From: Notospermus geniculatus
Lineage: Eukaryota; Nemertea; Pilidiophora; Heteronemertea; Lineidae
NCBI GenBank assembly: GCA_002633025.1
Contig: NMRB01000851.1
Location: 103,415 to 167,414 of the forward strand
Reading direction: 5' to 3'
DNA length: 64,000 nt
Part shown: positions 11,856-24,997 of the stretch, one piece after another
How the letters are laid out: every line of letters starts with the position of its first letter
How positions within the stretch are numbered: the stretch's first letter is position 1
Translations under genes and position numbers: made by a program
Notes under the pieces: generated by a model
What the model saw: only the letters and a program-made list of their open reading frames with translations
What the model was told of the DNA's origin: nothing
Databases searched by the model: none

Positions 11856-14358
11856 TACCGTATTTTCCTGACTATAGGGCGCACCTGACTATAAGGCGCA
11901 CCCCCAATTTCACCCAAAATCTCTGATGAAAGCCATACATAAGGCGCACCTCCCTATAAGGCGCAGTCCTGTCAGTGAATGTGTCAGTACATATTATACA
12001 CATACAATGCATGGCTGCTCAGTGTGCATTGACCAACAACAGCCAAGACAATTACAGGGTCTGATTGCCTTGTTTGAACCCATTGACATCTGCAATTCTG
12101 CTGTTGGTACTGATGGATCTGGTTGTATGATTTCTTAGCTTGTTGTGACAAATTAGGCCTAACTGAAACTTCATCAGTTCACAGTTCACTGCATCATCTG
12201 TCAACCAGCACTGTGACAATGACNNNNNNNNNNNNNNNNNNNNNNNNNNNNNNNNNNNNNNNNNNNNNNNNNNNNNNNNNNNNNNNNNNNNNNNNNNNNN
12301 NNNNNNNNNNNNNNNNNNNNNNNNNNNNNNNNNNNNNNNNNNNNNNNNNNNNNNNNNNNNNNNNNNNNNNNNNNNNNNNNNNNNNNNNNNNNNNNNNNNN
12401 NNNNNNNNNNNNNNNNNNNNNNNNNNNNNNNNNNNNNNNNNNNNNNNNNNNNNNNNNNNNNNNNNNNNNNNNNNNNNNNNNNNNNTAGCCTAGGCCTAGC
12501 CTAGGCCCTACCCGGTAGGTACCACCGGTAGCTACCGGCAGGCCTACTAGCCTAGGGCCTAGGCATAGGTGAGCTTTCATTTATTAGCCATGCCAGGGCA
12601 ACAGCCGGCAGGACGGAGAGATACCATCGGCATGGACATGGACATGATGGATACCGGTAGGCCTATGCACGGATCGGAGGCAACAATGCCACAATATGGG
12701 CAATGGGGGCCTATTTGAATTTTCGAAAATGACTTTTTGTTGTGTGGGTCAGACATGTCAGAATAAGCTCATGAGCTGATCAGCTGATAGGCTAGGGGTT
12801 TTCATGGTTTTGTTTTGTTCTGATCATCACCATGATCATGATGATTTACTGACGTTCGTAGCCTATGGCATGTATGGCATGCATGGGGAAAGTCCAGGGA
12901 ATTCCCTTTTTTGTTTATGGAAGTTCGTGAGCACCATTTCCGCAATGACCGTTGTCTGCCAACCTCTGAGGACAAGCCCCTAGTCGGGTCCCTTGCTCCA
13001 AAAAAGGTCAGTTTCATTCTCAGGCTTCGCATCTATGGCGTTCGGCAGTAAAGTACCGGTAGTTATCGGCGGCTACCCCCCCCCTTTTCTCAGAATCGTG
13101 GATCCCGCCCCGAAAATGGATGTGCTGCATTGGTTCTTCTACGGGAATCCGCCCAAAGAATTTCCCGCCATCAGTAGTCCAGGGGACTTTAAACGGGGGG
13201 GGGGGGCAGAGTAGGCCTAACGGGAAGCTGGTGATTTCTCGGCGGGGAAGGCACTTGTTTGGGCAAATTGTTTTTCGTTTGCTGTATTCTAAGGTCACTG
13301 ATTCGCTATTCTTATTGAACTTCGGCCGTTGTCTATCTTGTGCCCGGATAATTGTCACAATCCGATGGCCTAGCCTACGGGTCGGCCCCTTGTGGACGTG
13401 GTAGGATGGGCTGAGATACATAGGAATATGCTTTCCATGGTTGAATTATATTTCAAGCTGTCATGATGCTGTGATAGTAGGCCTAAAAGCAAAACAAATT
13501 GATTTTTTGTCAACTTACTGTTCCGCTTTTGGTCTTCGAAAAAAGCATTCCGAAAAGCCTCCTTCCTCGCCTCTTTTTCAGCTGTGTAGGCATCGGACTT
13601 GTCACTAGCAACCATATCTCCCAACACCGCGTCTACGTCCTTATCGTCAATTGACTTGACAAACTCTTCAAGTTCCTTGCTTTGCTCGTCGCAAAGATCC
13701 ACCGAATACAGTTGCTCAACCTTCTTCTCAAGTCTTCGTATCTTCTAGTATCCTAGCCTCTCCTTCTGTCTTACACCACGGTACCTTGCCAATAGACTCG
13801 GGGGAGAGAGAAGTGCCGCAGGAAATTTCGAGTTTGAATTTGCCCTATTTTTCAAAGTTGGAGGAGAATGTACAGCGGTTTCCTTCTGGGTCCGACGCGC
13901 ACTTGCATATGCCTTCGAACAAGCAGAGCATCGTCCCTCCCCCTTCACGAAACTTTGTCTCACATCGTTAGTTGTTTTATTGGTGAGGGGTATCCAACGA
14001 TCACACTTAACTGCCCTATAACATGGGATGATACCATCCTCCTTTTCCAAGCATTTTGGCAGTTTCCTTACCAAACTGCATACGGAATCGTACTCATCTT
14101 TGGGAATTCCAGTACAATATCCATAGTTAAATCCCAATTTGGACAAACAGTAATCCACAACATTAAAATCTAATGGTCCTGCTGCAGGTAGACATACTCC
14201 TGGATCTGACTCGCTTTTGATAAAGTTCTTTCGAAAAATTTCCTTCCCATTGACATTGAATGTGNCAGATAAGGCGCACCACCCTATAAGGCGCACCCCC
14301 AATTTTAGACCCTTCTTCAAGGAAAAAGGCTGCGCCTTATAGTCCGAAAAATACGGTA
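11856..14358. mobile_element. DNA transposon with about 29-bp terminal inverted repeats (pogo-like ends)
   Basis: The left end TACCGTATTTTCCTGACTAT and the right end, read on the other strand as TACCGTATTTTTCGGACTAT, form terminal inverted repeats. Subterminal GCGCACC..CTATAAGGCGCA motifs repeat at both ends. The ends resemble those I associate with pogo-like Tc1/mariner elements flanked by TA, but I cannot confirm the superfamily. The inside contains an assembly gap (12224-12485), a single N (14265) and, on the minus strand, a decayed protein-coding exon. Confidence 0.75.
13519..14263 (-). pseudogene. Transposon-borne protein exon, interrupted by a stop
   Basis: On the minus strand one frame runs from the N at 14265 to a GTAAGT donor just below 13519, broken by a single in-frame TAG at 13745-13747. 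Before the stop it encodes a pair of cysteines (CSACSKAYAS) after a conserved-looking segment (CYRAVKCDRWIPL). After the stop it encodes a charged coiled-coil-like segment (RRLEKKVEQLYS) and a tail ending near FFEDQKRN. This order (C-x2-C, basic coiled coil, acidic stretch, aromatic tail) resembles an uncharacterised protein type repeated in invertebrate genomes that I take to be transposon-derived. It is not intact here. The open frame upstream of 14265 only crosses terminal-repeat sequence. Confidence 0.5.
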
Positions 14359-17341
14359 CTCCTTTAGACGGGACACTAGGCTGAAAGTCAACCATCACAT
14401 GACTATTTGTGATTTCACTGCCTACTCCAACATCACAAGTCTTGTTCACTGCCTCCATTTTGGCCTGAGCATCATGCCTGAGGTTAAATGCAACCAAATC
14501 ACCTGTTTGTGTAACTGTGTGGAGCATGACACGCCCCATCCAATGACAAGTTTATGGGATGACTTGGAATTCTCGTCGGAACCCCATGGGGCCAATTTGC
14601 AAACATTTCCCCACCATCACTTCCACTGAACAGGAGTGGCGCAACGTTGATTTGGACTACAAAGGAAATAGTCCGATGATCGCTGTGAGGCCGGAGGAAA
14701 TGCTTACGGAGGCGATTCCTCATATATGTTTATATGATGTATATTAATGGCAGTAAGAGGGGATGTATAGGACTTCCAAGCGATCACAGTTTCTAACTGT
14801 GTTCTCAGAATTTACCTTGTGACACAATTTGTGAGAAGTTTCAGAGAGGAACAGTGCCTGTCACATCCCTTGAAGTTCTCCGAGAAAAATTTTGAATTCA
14901 TTTGTTGCATCGCTGACCTTCGTTGGAATGGAATTCGAAAACCAAATTTATTCTTTATTAGTGATCAAGTTCATTGGTTCATTGCCATCATTGCAGTTTG
15001 AATTCATCCCGTGTCACATTAAGATGAATTAGTAGTGTTTAGACCTCAGTAAACTCTGTCAACGAAGGCCGAATTTTCATTCCCTCTCTTGATGAGATAA
15101 AATCACTGATTACAAAGTCAGGTTTAGATTGGTGTATTTGGCATGGGGGATGTAGACCGTATGGATGGGTGATTATATCACCAAACTTAATCACACATTT
15201 ATTGATCCCTTTCCACTACGCTTCAGCTGAGAGGACACAAGTTACTGACACGGAAAATGTCATTTTCAAACCAGCTTTGCCTTAACATGTTCTCATTATT
15301 TTGGTGTTAATACATTCGTATGATTATCTTTCTCATTCAAGTCGATGATGACACTGATCACCGTCGGTGTGATTTGTAAATTTCTCTCGGGTCACTGACT
15401 TATCCAGCAGTTTCTGTCATTTCTAAGCTGGTTAGCGATGCTTTGATCTTGAAATTATTGAATATCTCGAGCAAGCTGTGGGTTTGATGTTCTTTTGGTC
15501 CTTTTGGAGGATTTGATGTTGATGTTGAGTTTGTGTAGCTTATGCTCGGGAGTTCTCATTGATCTGGAAAATGCAGGCCTAGGTCAGTGTCATCAACTAT
15601 TCGGCTTCATGAGAAGGCAAAGTTGGGTTGGATCTTGCCCAAAATGCCTCAAACGATGAAAACCTTCCCTGGTGTTGTTGTAAGCTCTGTTGTCCTTGTA
15701 CTCATTGCTTGTTCCTCACCATCATTCCCTGGGGTGGAAGCAGCCAACCAGTGCTCTAGCTCTGACAAATTGTCCTCCAGGGATGCTACAGTCTGTTCAG
15801 AATGAGGAGTCAAAGGCCTCTTCAATCTCTTGTCAAAAGCTCTAGCTATGTACCCGGTGCAACATTTGATCTGAGCTGCTGTTTGGCTATGTTCTACATG
15901 TTGAAATCAACTCTCTCAGCCAGGCTGGAGTATTTGTCTTCTGTAGCCTTATCAGCTGATCAAACTAGGTGTTGATCATCCGTGACATTGGTCACAACAT
16001 TCGGTGAAGAAAAAATTGATCGTCGCTACAGGAGTCAGATCATGTGGTTTATTGTGAGGTATGCGTCTACAGCTCTGGGAACATGGGTGAATATCAGACA
16101 ATATCCCTGTCAGTGGAGTAGACACAGGGTGGTAAAGCTTGAATTATTGGACAAACCCCTGGTTAAGAGTATATTGATGTCCTTGCAAGGATAAACATTC
16201 ACCAGGCTCTGTTCTGGAGACAGATACGTTATCTGCACGTGACAATCTCCGTGTTTGTGTACCTCAGTGATTAGCAGTCTTCTCCAACTCATAAAAATCC
16301 CAGGACCAATAAAGATTGTAAGCTGTAAGAAGGACTGGCAAAGCTCTGCATCCCCATGACCCAAGGGACTGACAGTAATTAGCAACAAAATTTCATTAAG
16401 CAGGATTCTCCAATTTGCCAAGATGTGGTGTTAGTTTTTCATCGCCGTGGCGATATTTTGCTTGAGGATTTATCAAGATGCGAAAACGAAGACCATCTTG
16501 CGGTATTTTCTTCTCGACGAACCTTTGATGGGCTTAATTTCAACCAGGGGGCTAATTTGCGCCAGGTCTGAACGACGGGCGGACCCATAATCACATTCAT
16601 CACCGAGGTGTCACCCGTGATTTTGAATATTCTTCAATGTTTCTATGGTAACGGCCTGTTTTAAGAACGTGTCGAGGATATAGGAAGTAGTCGTGAAAAT
16701 TAAGTCACCACATTAGGTATAAATAGGTATAAATAGCCAGAGGACTTTGTCGGATTTCTTAGGTGAGCTTCTCCACCTAAATGACTTATGTTCTTGCTCT
16801 CTGCATGTCCTCTGGCACCAATAACATCTCAACACCCACACTTCAGTAATTCAGCTGACATGCCTGGGCTCTGATCCCGGCAGCAGTTTTTTCCAAAGTT
16901 GATGGTGGGTTGTGGTTTCATTGGCAACGCAAGTCCTAGCGACAGGTCTGTCTACCTTGTCTCAGTTTCCAAACCACATCTCTGCCTAGCCTGTCTCAGT
17001 CTCCCTAATACAGCAGCTCATCTCAGAGTCCCACATCACCTGTCAAAGCAGCCACATCTAGCTGTCAATGGTATCTTAATTCATTATTCATTGTGCTCAA
17101 CAGCAAACAGGTGTGGTCACCCATTGCCTGTCTGTGGTTTGGAAGGGGGTGGGGTGGGGGTGGAGTTACCGTTGACGGTGGTGTGGGCTGCATTGGTTGA
17201 GTGCTTTCCATAAAAAAATTATTCCCAAAACCACATCTCGGCTTACGACGCCATGATTATGATGATGATTGTAGATGTATGCTACCTTGCTGCCTCCTTC
17301 TGCCCACTCTGTGTAACAAACATCTGCTTCTCTCATTACAG

Positions 17342-20300
17342 ATGACGGTGATGAGGTCACGCTCATGTACTCAAAACATGAGGTAAGTCAACATTCACAT
17401 CAACATACTCTCATCAATTATGCAACTCAAGCAACTCGCGCATAGCAGAGCTTCAAAATTTGCCTACAGAATGGTGATGATGGGTTAGCTTGAACGCCCT
17501 TTTCGAGTGCTGCTGATGAAGTGTGTGGCATCACCTTGACAAGGTTGTAAGATCCATGGTGACCTCCCAATCACTGTGAGTGGAGTCTGACCTCCTGTCA
17601 GGGGTTGTGAGCCAGACGAACCCTCCTTCATCACCATTCTCTACAAATTCAATTTGTTAATGACAAAAAGATCCTTGATTCCTAAACTGATTCGATCACA
17701 GATATACTGGTGAAAGTTTCTATACCTCTGATTCAATTCCAGAAAATTCCAATGAAAGATTTCTCGGCTGAGATCCGAGCGTCGATGGACGTTGAGAATT
17801 TTCTCAATCAAGCCATTCTGATGCTGGATCATTATGGATGCAGCCTTCATGACATCATCGAGACGATGCTGATACAACTGCTGACGAATGAGGATGGGAC
17901 GAACAACGAGAGCCTTATTGAGGAGGCCAAGCAGCATATCTTCACTCATGATAAAGGTAGGAAATGAGTACATCTTCACCCATGATAAAAGTAGGAAATA
18001 AGCATGCATTTCCAAACTTTTATGGCCAGATATCTGTTTATGTAAAGTCATAAAATGAGGTAGTTTTGTTGAAAAGTGTTAACAAGATGCATCCTTTGTG
18101 AGTGATTAACAGTGATTTCCAGAGATAAATGATGGTACTTATCTAAGCTGTGCAGGCTAATGACCATGGTGCCCAGGGGGCGCTGTGTTCTAGAAGTCAA
18201 TACAAACTAGATGATGAGTCCCAGGGGTGATTGTGCAGTAAACCAATTACCCCATGAGGTTACCGAGGGATCAGGCTACATATCATTTCGAGGTCTTCAA
18301 ACAGAACTGTGCCTCGGAGCATTGATAAATAATTGAATTTCCAATTTGAACTTTTATACTTATATTGATAAATAAAAAGGCAATTTCCAGAGTGTTTGCG
18401 AATTTTCGACCCCAACCGGGGTCTTCTTCAGGCTGGAACTTTACAATCCGAAACTCTAGAACAGACTGAAAATTCGCAAACACTCTGGAAATTGCCTTTT
18501 TATTTATCATATATTGTGTGTCAATTTTTGTGCTTTTCATCTCTTTATACTTATATTGGACAAAATAACGTGTAATTGAAGTTGACGGATGTTTTCCATA
18601 ACTTGTGCAGATCGCATCAAAATGGATTAAAGTTAATAAACAAATACCGGTATGGAAATTGGATGAGTGGATTGGGGGTATTGAAATGTGAAGTTTTCAC
18701 ACCGAAACTGGGATGGTCTGATGAAGGCAGGGTCTCAATAGGTGAAAATACTCCACATTTCTGGGCCTGACGCTGGCTTGGGGTAAGATGACTGAAATCA
18801 TACGGCATAATCAAGCTACTAAACGTATAGTCCGCTGTCTTTTTCATTTCATGTGACATTGACCCTTCGTTTTCCAGTGGCGGTGATTGCCAAGACAATG
18901 CAGGGCACCAGTATGAGTTATGGAGGAGGGTTTGATTATGACCAGTCATGGCTTGTAGTTCTGTGAGTATCCTTAACTTCAGTGGTTTGATTCCCTCATA
19001 CTATAGTCCTCATTACTTCCTCACCACGAGAGAAGGAAACGTGGCTGTTCTCACAGCCCATCTTCTTATCTCTTGATATCCAGTCTCCTCCTTTCAGATG
19101 CAGTCTTCCGTCTGTGACCAAACGTCACGTCGGCATCGCACGGTTAAAGATGCCCGCCAACTTTGGACGCACCAGTCAGGAGATTAAGTTCATTATTCTT
19201 GTGATAGCTTCAACCAAAGAGGTAGGGACAAACACTATGATTAAATCCCGCTATACGGGAGACAAATTAACTCACACTAGACACTTCATTCAGCCGTGGG
19301 CAGGAAGCTCTCATGTGGCAACTATGTCGAGTCTGATCAGGAGGTTACATGTACTGTTAGAGGAAGTCATCTTATCACTTGTGGGGTGTACTTATCACGT
19401 AACAATCTTGATATTTTCCTGCCTTGATCCTTACTCTGTCTTTCAGAAAGGGACAAAGAATGCCCTTGAGACGGGCCGAACCTTCGCCACCATCTTTGCT
19501 GACATGGACTTTCGTCAGAGACTGCTGGAAACCAACACGGAGGAGGAATTTAAACGCCTCGTTTGGGAACATACGAAGGAACTGGCCGAGGAACAACGCC
19601 AGTTGGTCCGTAAACGATCTATAGTCGGGTTATCTCCGTTCGACGTGGAGGATGATGGGGTATGTTATGGATCTTTGCTGTCTGAGGAATTGGAAGGGAA
19701 AGGGGTCAAAGTTGCTTGGAACTGGTTTGTGGATTCAAATTTCACTCCCTTCATGAAATCTGTGTGATGTTTTTGGAAGTCCCCGTGTGTTTACTCCTTA
19801 CTCTCTCATCATTCCAGTCATCGCTGTGTTTCTTTGCTCGAGGTTTACGCTGTGATTTGATGAGGCGATTGCCACATTATTTCTCTGACTTCAGAGATGG
19901 TAAGTCTGACTCCCAAACGAAGCCATGTTCTGATTGATTAAGCTGCTTCAGGACAACCTGACCTCTTCGAATGAACTTTCCTGAAGTGGCCTCTGGTTGG
20001 AATCATTCCCAGGAGCCTTGAGGTGGAGGTGGAGGTGGAGGTAGTTACTGACCCAACTTCTCCAGTTGTTGATGAGAATTCTTCTTGAATTGCTCCCCAG
20101 TATCTGATGTATCACATACCTCATATCCCTTGTCCCACTGTGCCCTGGGTTAACGAGTATCTCCTGTCTTATTTCCAGGTGTCATTGGCCACCGAACCAT
20201 CTCCAAGCTGATATCAACCACCATGTTTCTCTATTTTGCCTGCTTGTTGCCGTCAATTGCTTTTGGAATGCTCAATGATCACAATACGAATGGCAAGATT

Positions 20301-23300
20301 GGTAAGTTTTCCAACTGTGGGGGTGGGGGGGGGGGACGGAAATCTAGTTGTCTCAATCTGTACTGTTCCTCAATTATGAAAGTTAGAATAAGGTCCACTT
20401 TGGGCGATCAATGTTACCTGTACACCTCTCCGAACATACCAGACTGGTGTTGCTCAAGTCCGTACATGCACCTTCCTCTGTGAAAATCCCTCAGCCAACC
20501 CCAGTGTGATCGTACATGAAAGAAATGATACTGTAAGCCATCTCCGATTAATCAAGCTGTCAAAGCAGACGTGTTGACTCAGATGCCAGTGTACCCTCTG
20601 GACATTTACTGCGGTACTTTACTCAGTTCGAGGATGAATAGGTTACGGTCGCTGTCTGCCGCCGAGAGGGCATCAAATTTCATGCCGTCACTGGCAAACT
20701 TGAATCAATGTTTGGTCGTCAGGATTGCCTTTTTCATCGCACTATTGAAACCTTGCCTCCTCTCTTCTTTTCCAGGAGTGACACAAGTCATCTATTCACA
20801 GACAATCAGTGGCCTCTTGTTTGGGTTTGTTGGCGGGCAGCCATTGATAATTCTGCTGACAACTGCTCCACTAGCGCTGTATACAAAGAGTAAGTCTTAT
20901 CGCTTGGTTCTCGTTCTGTTCGAAGGCTGTTGTTGGGTGTTGTGTTGATTTCTTGATACTTACAGCTGTCCGTTTCTTTCAGTTATCTACTTGATCAGCT
21001 CTGACTTTGGTATCAACTTCGGTGCGATGTTCACGTGTACAGGATTGTGGAACTGTTTCTTCCTCATGATCTATGCATTGTTTGATGTCAGCAAGCTGAT
21101 GAAATGGTCAACCAGGTAAGTCAACACGACCCCCTCGCGTACAGACATATATAGTGCAACATCTTGACTACTGCGTGTCCAGTATTAAAGTGACAGATCT
21201 GATGATATCTCTTGTGATCTCGGACGTCCTAAAAAACTGGAAAGTGTCTTTTTTCAGGTCAACAGAAGAAATCTTTGCAATATTCATCTCAATCGCCTTC
21301 GCTGTTGATGCCATCAGGGATGTGTATGAAAGTAAGTCAAAACAGTTTCACTGGCTTTTGTGCATGTTCGAAGTACTGGTCAGGATTTAGTGGAACAGTC
21401 ATCCCTGCCTTCAGTAGTGTCACTGGTCCGTGAAATCCTCCTTTGCTGATGAGCAGAATCATTCCTGTACTACATGTCCCATGTTAAGAATTCCCGTACC
21501 TTTTCAGATTTTGCAAGGAATTATGACTCGCCAGTGTGTGATCAAGTGTCAGCGCCATCTGTATTCAACAATATAAGTAACGCAACAACGGAAGGAATAA
21601 TGCCAACAATGGCCGCCATCACCAACACGACATACGAGACAGTCAACAACACGCTCAGTGATGTGAACAGTTCGTTACTGACCACCGACGATCAGAGTTT
21701 TGCTCAATGTCTGCGAGAAAATAGCTTGTTGTATCTGTTGCTCACGTTAGGAACGGTATGGATTGGAATCTCTTTGTATAACTTCACCAAAACGTAAGTT
21801 CAATTTGTATCTGTTGCTCACGTTAGGAACGGTATGGATTGGAATCTCTTTGTATAACTTCACCAAAACGTAAGTTCAATCCTTCAACCAAGTCCTTATT
21901 TGTTCGAATATCTTGGATCATCGTTTCATCTAACGTATCATAATTTTTGTTGCAGTCCATTTCTGAATGCGAGCAAGCGTGAACTTCTGGCCGATTATTC
22001 CCTTCCTGTAGCTGTGCTGCTCATGTCCTTTGTAGGATCCTTCGTATTCCAAGATATCAAACGTAAGTCGACATTTGCATATCACATAAAGAATGGGTTC
22101 AACTGGGATTCACCTGGATTCTCAGCAGTGACTGGCACTGATATTTCTACTGTGCTACTCTATCAGTCCAACTTGGGGCATCTCTCCAGCCAACAACCAT
22201 ATTATCATACCTATATACTTGTATCATTTTGTCAGTGTTGTCTCAGTTTCTTCTCCTGTTCTATTCCAGTGGAGTCATTCAATATGCAAACAGCCAAATT
22301 AAAGTTTGAGGTGGCCGATATGAGTTCGTTGACGTGGGGCTCCATATTCGCCTGCATGGGGCTTGGATTCCCTCTCTCTCTTCTCTTCTTCATGGATCAG
22401 AATATTAGTAGTGCCATGATTAACAACCCATCCAACAAGTAAGTTCCCTTCAATCTAGGCACCTTTGGGGGGGGGCTTTATTGAATGATGTCCTCATGAT
22501 CCTTACCCATTTTGTGCCACTCCTTGACTTGGTGATAATCACCTCACTGGATACTTGAATTCCCGAACACACCAAAGCAAAATGTCAATGATATTGAACC
22601 AGTCGCACCAATTTGTTTCTCTCCAGGTTAAAGAAAGGCTCAGCATATCACTGGGATCTATTCGTCATTGCCATCCTGAATGCATTCCTCTCGTTGTTTG
22701 GCTTACCGTGGGTCCACGCTGCTCTTCCTCATTCACCGCTCCACATGAGGGCGCTAGCTGATCTCGAGGATCGTGTCGACCAGGGTCATGTCTATCAGAT
22801 GTAAGTACCGCACGTGGATTGACAAGTGAAGCCTTGGTCATGATTCATGATTGTAACATCTCTTTGTCTTTCTCCCTTTCAGCGTCATACGCGTCCGAGA
22901 GACGAGATTAACGGCCATTTTCTCCCACATTCTCATTGGTCTCTCACTGTTGATGATTCCTTACCCACTTCTCTACATCCCCCGAGCTGTCCTGGACGGT
23001 CTCTTCCTCTACGTGGCTTACACTGCTCTCTCTAATAATCAGCTTTTTGAGAGGATAATGTTACTGGTCACAGAACAGGTAGGACAATTTTCTTCTTGAC
23101 TAGACTGACTTAGTGAGTCGCAGATCACATCTGTGCTTGCAGGAGTTTGGAATGTGAGAGATCCTCACTGATCCCTTTGTCTGTTTGTTGAGGGATAATA
23201 AAGCCATGGTCATATTTGAGTGTTGCCTTCGGGGCAGAGAGTCCACTGAAACTGACCCAGTCAACGTCATCCCCTTTCACTCTCCTTTTCAGACTGCCTA

Positions 23301-23766
23301 TCCTCCCAATCACTACATCCGCCGAGTCCCACAGAGAAAAGTCCACATGTTCACCTTTGCTCAGATTTTCCAGCTTGGCCTCCTGTGTGCGTTTGGTTTT
23401 GCTCCCATCGCTTACATGAAGATGGTGTTCCCTGTCCTTATCATGATGCTTATTCCATGCAGGTAAAATCTCTCTCGAATGGCTTCAGAGTAATATCTCT
23501 TCACCTCAGTCTGCCGGGAGGGCTGGTGGTACAGAGGAGGTGCAGGGTCAAATGTTTCACTAGACCTTGATCCTGTTGAAAATGGGGTTTGCTCGACACT
23601 GAATGAGTTGTGGCCAACAAGAAGACTGTACAACCTTGTTTTCAGCGTGACCCCAGAGCCCATCTATACGTCTCGCTTACAAACTAAATTTTCACTTTCT
23701 AGGCACAAGTTGGTACCAAAGTTGATCGAGAAGAAATATCTGAGAGCTTTGGACGGCAGCCACTAA
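17342..23766 (+). CDS. SLC4A11: SLC4A11-like solute carrier (borate transporter-like / H+-permeable SLC4 member)
   Basis: Seventeen exons: 17342-17382, 17743-17956, 18878-18962, 19098-19221, 19447-19659, 19818-19899, 20179-20301, 20776-20889, 20983-21115, 21258-21331, 21508-21793, 21956-22062, 22270-22438, 22627-22800, 22883-23078, 23293-23462 and 23703-23766 (TAA). All junctions are GT-AG and the phases match. With the exon at 196 the protein is 834 residues; the human relative has about 890. The N-terminal part is the SLC4 cytoplasmic domain ([15 protein letters not shown]); the rest is the multi-pass membrane domain. Family-typical segments include [48 protein letters not shown] and [12 protein letters not shown]. 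The loop coded by 21508-21793 has five N-glycosylation sequons (NIS, NAT, NTT, NNT, NSS), as expected for the large extracellular loop. Family members act in the plasma membrane. The 21508-21793 exon ends inside a 76-bp tandem duplication. Confidence 0.93.
18367..18508. repeat. Perfect-arm hairpin element in an SLC4A11 intron
   Basis: Arms of about 41 bp, GATAAATAAAAAGGCAATTT onward, are exactly inverted at the right end. The loop contains TTTTCGACCCCAACCGGGGT, a segment that recurs in slightly changed form near 40178 in a CDKAL1 intron, so both derive from one dispersed family. Confidence 0.8.
21732..21877 (+). repeat. 76-bp exact tandem duplication spanning an exon end and its splice donor
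   Basis: The unit TTGTATCTGTTGCTCACGTT... through AAAACGTAAGTTCAAT occurs twice in a row without differences. It carries the last 62 bases of the 21508-21793 exon, the GTAAGT donor and a few intron bases. Only use of the first donor keeps the reading frame, because the sequence reads into TAA immediately after it. Confidence 0.9.
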
Positions 23767-24785
23767 GAATCGTCCTGCCACCTGGTGGAGTTCAGTTGAA
23801 ATGGACATGTTGTGATTTACAAGAGAGACAAGTTAAATAGAGGAGATCATCATGGAAACAGGTTGTGGATGATGGCGACCGTTCTTCAGGAATCTTGGTG
23901 GGATCTTGAAGCCACACTTGTGGCAGTGAAAATATGAGGAATTCGTACTCGATTCTGTTGTTGGCCGGTGGATCTACGTTTGTGATATGAACCATATGAG
24001 CTCCACAACGAATGTCCCAAATAGTTAGTGAATCCATGAATGTAGCCTGATCTTCAATGAGATGTAGCGAAGATTCCACTTAGCTCACAAAATGTGATTA
24101 TTAACGAATCTGATGTCTGCTCATCTGATGCATGGGTGAACGAGTCTGTCGTCTGCCATCCTTCTTGGTTGCCGATGTTGAGGAATTGTGGAGAAGTGGC
24201 CATGCTGCTTAACGAATCTCCAACACGCACAATACTTGTGAGTTGTTAACAAAACATCTCCATGGAATGCATTGATCAGTGAATTGATCATTCACAGGAA
24301 GTTCACTGAAATGCGTTTGAATTTTCATTTGCCAGTTGCTGTCCGTTGCATTTCTAAGAATGTTATAAAGGCAGGGGGTCATTAATAATATTGATCCTGT
24401 GTGGTTTGTGAATGGTGTCTTTCCTCATTTAGTACCACAGCTGACACATCTTTGAGATCTCTCCTCAAATAGGAAGGTTCAAGAACATTTGTTCGGTTTT
24501 AACCAATTCTGACAATATTCCTTCAAAGAAAAAGTGGGTTTTGAAAATCGTTGCCAAGCAGCTGTGGCATTGAATGATAAAAGGTTAGAAGAAGTTATAA
24601 TCACTAGTTTCTTCACTTGGTTTTATAGACGTTGATTTTAAGTGACCTTAATGAACTCTAGTTTTAGACAGTTTTATCTTTTTGTTTCATTTTATTTAGT
24701 ACGATTGTGTAATTATGCAAGATCTCGGCGATGGCCGCCTTGTTTATGTAGTCATGATGTGTCATATTTGGTGTCTCAGGGGGAC

Positions 24786-24997
24786 TTAAAGGAGCACGGT
24801 ATTGGATATCAAATGCGTTATTTGACTGCCGACGTAGAGGGAGCCACCTAGCGGCAGTAAGACGAACTACAAAAATGCATTACAAAATGTACGCAGTTAA
24901 TCGTGTCATTCGCCGAAACGTAGTTCGTCCCTCGGGTTGGAGAGTGGCGCGGTGGCGCCGGCTGTCGAGAAGAAGTGGCAATACCGGGCTCCTTTAA
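24786..24997. repeat. TTAA-type MITE, copy 2
   Basis: It starts TTAAAGGAGCACGGTATTG and ends CAATACCGGGCTCCTTTAA, giving about 19-bp inverted termini that include TTAA. The interior matches the element at 11640-11850 along its length with scattered substitutions, so the family has at least two copies here. Confidence 0.85.

Larger units (their letters stand above)
332..17341. other. Long non-coding, repeat-rich stretch; probable first intron
   Basis: Apart from the repeats and the transposon listed separately, I see no splice-bounded exon with a recognisable protein in these 17 kb. Open frames are short and unlike known families. If the exon at 196 belongs to the SLC4A11-like gene, this is its first intron; otherwise it is intergenic. 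A 262-bp assembly gap lies at 12224-12485. Confidence 0.5.

Noticed and set aside
14266-14539. N-terminal extension of the transposon protein
   Set aside because: This part of the frame translates terminal-repeat and flanking host sequence across an N, so it is not coding.
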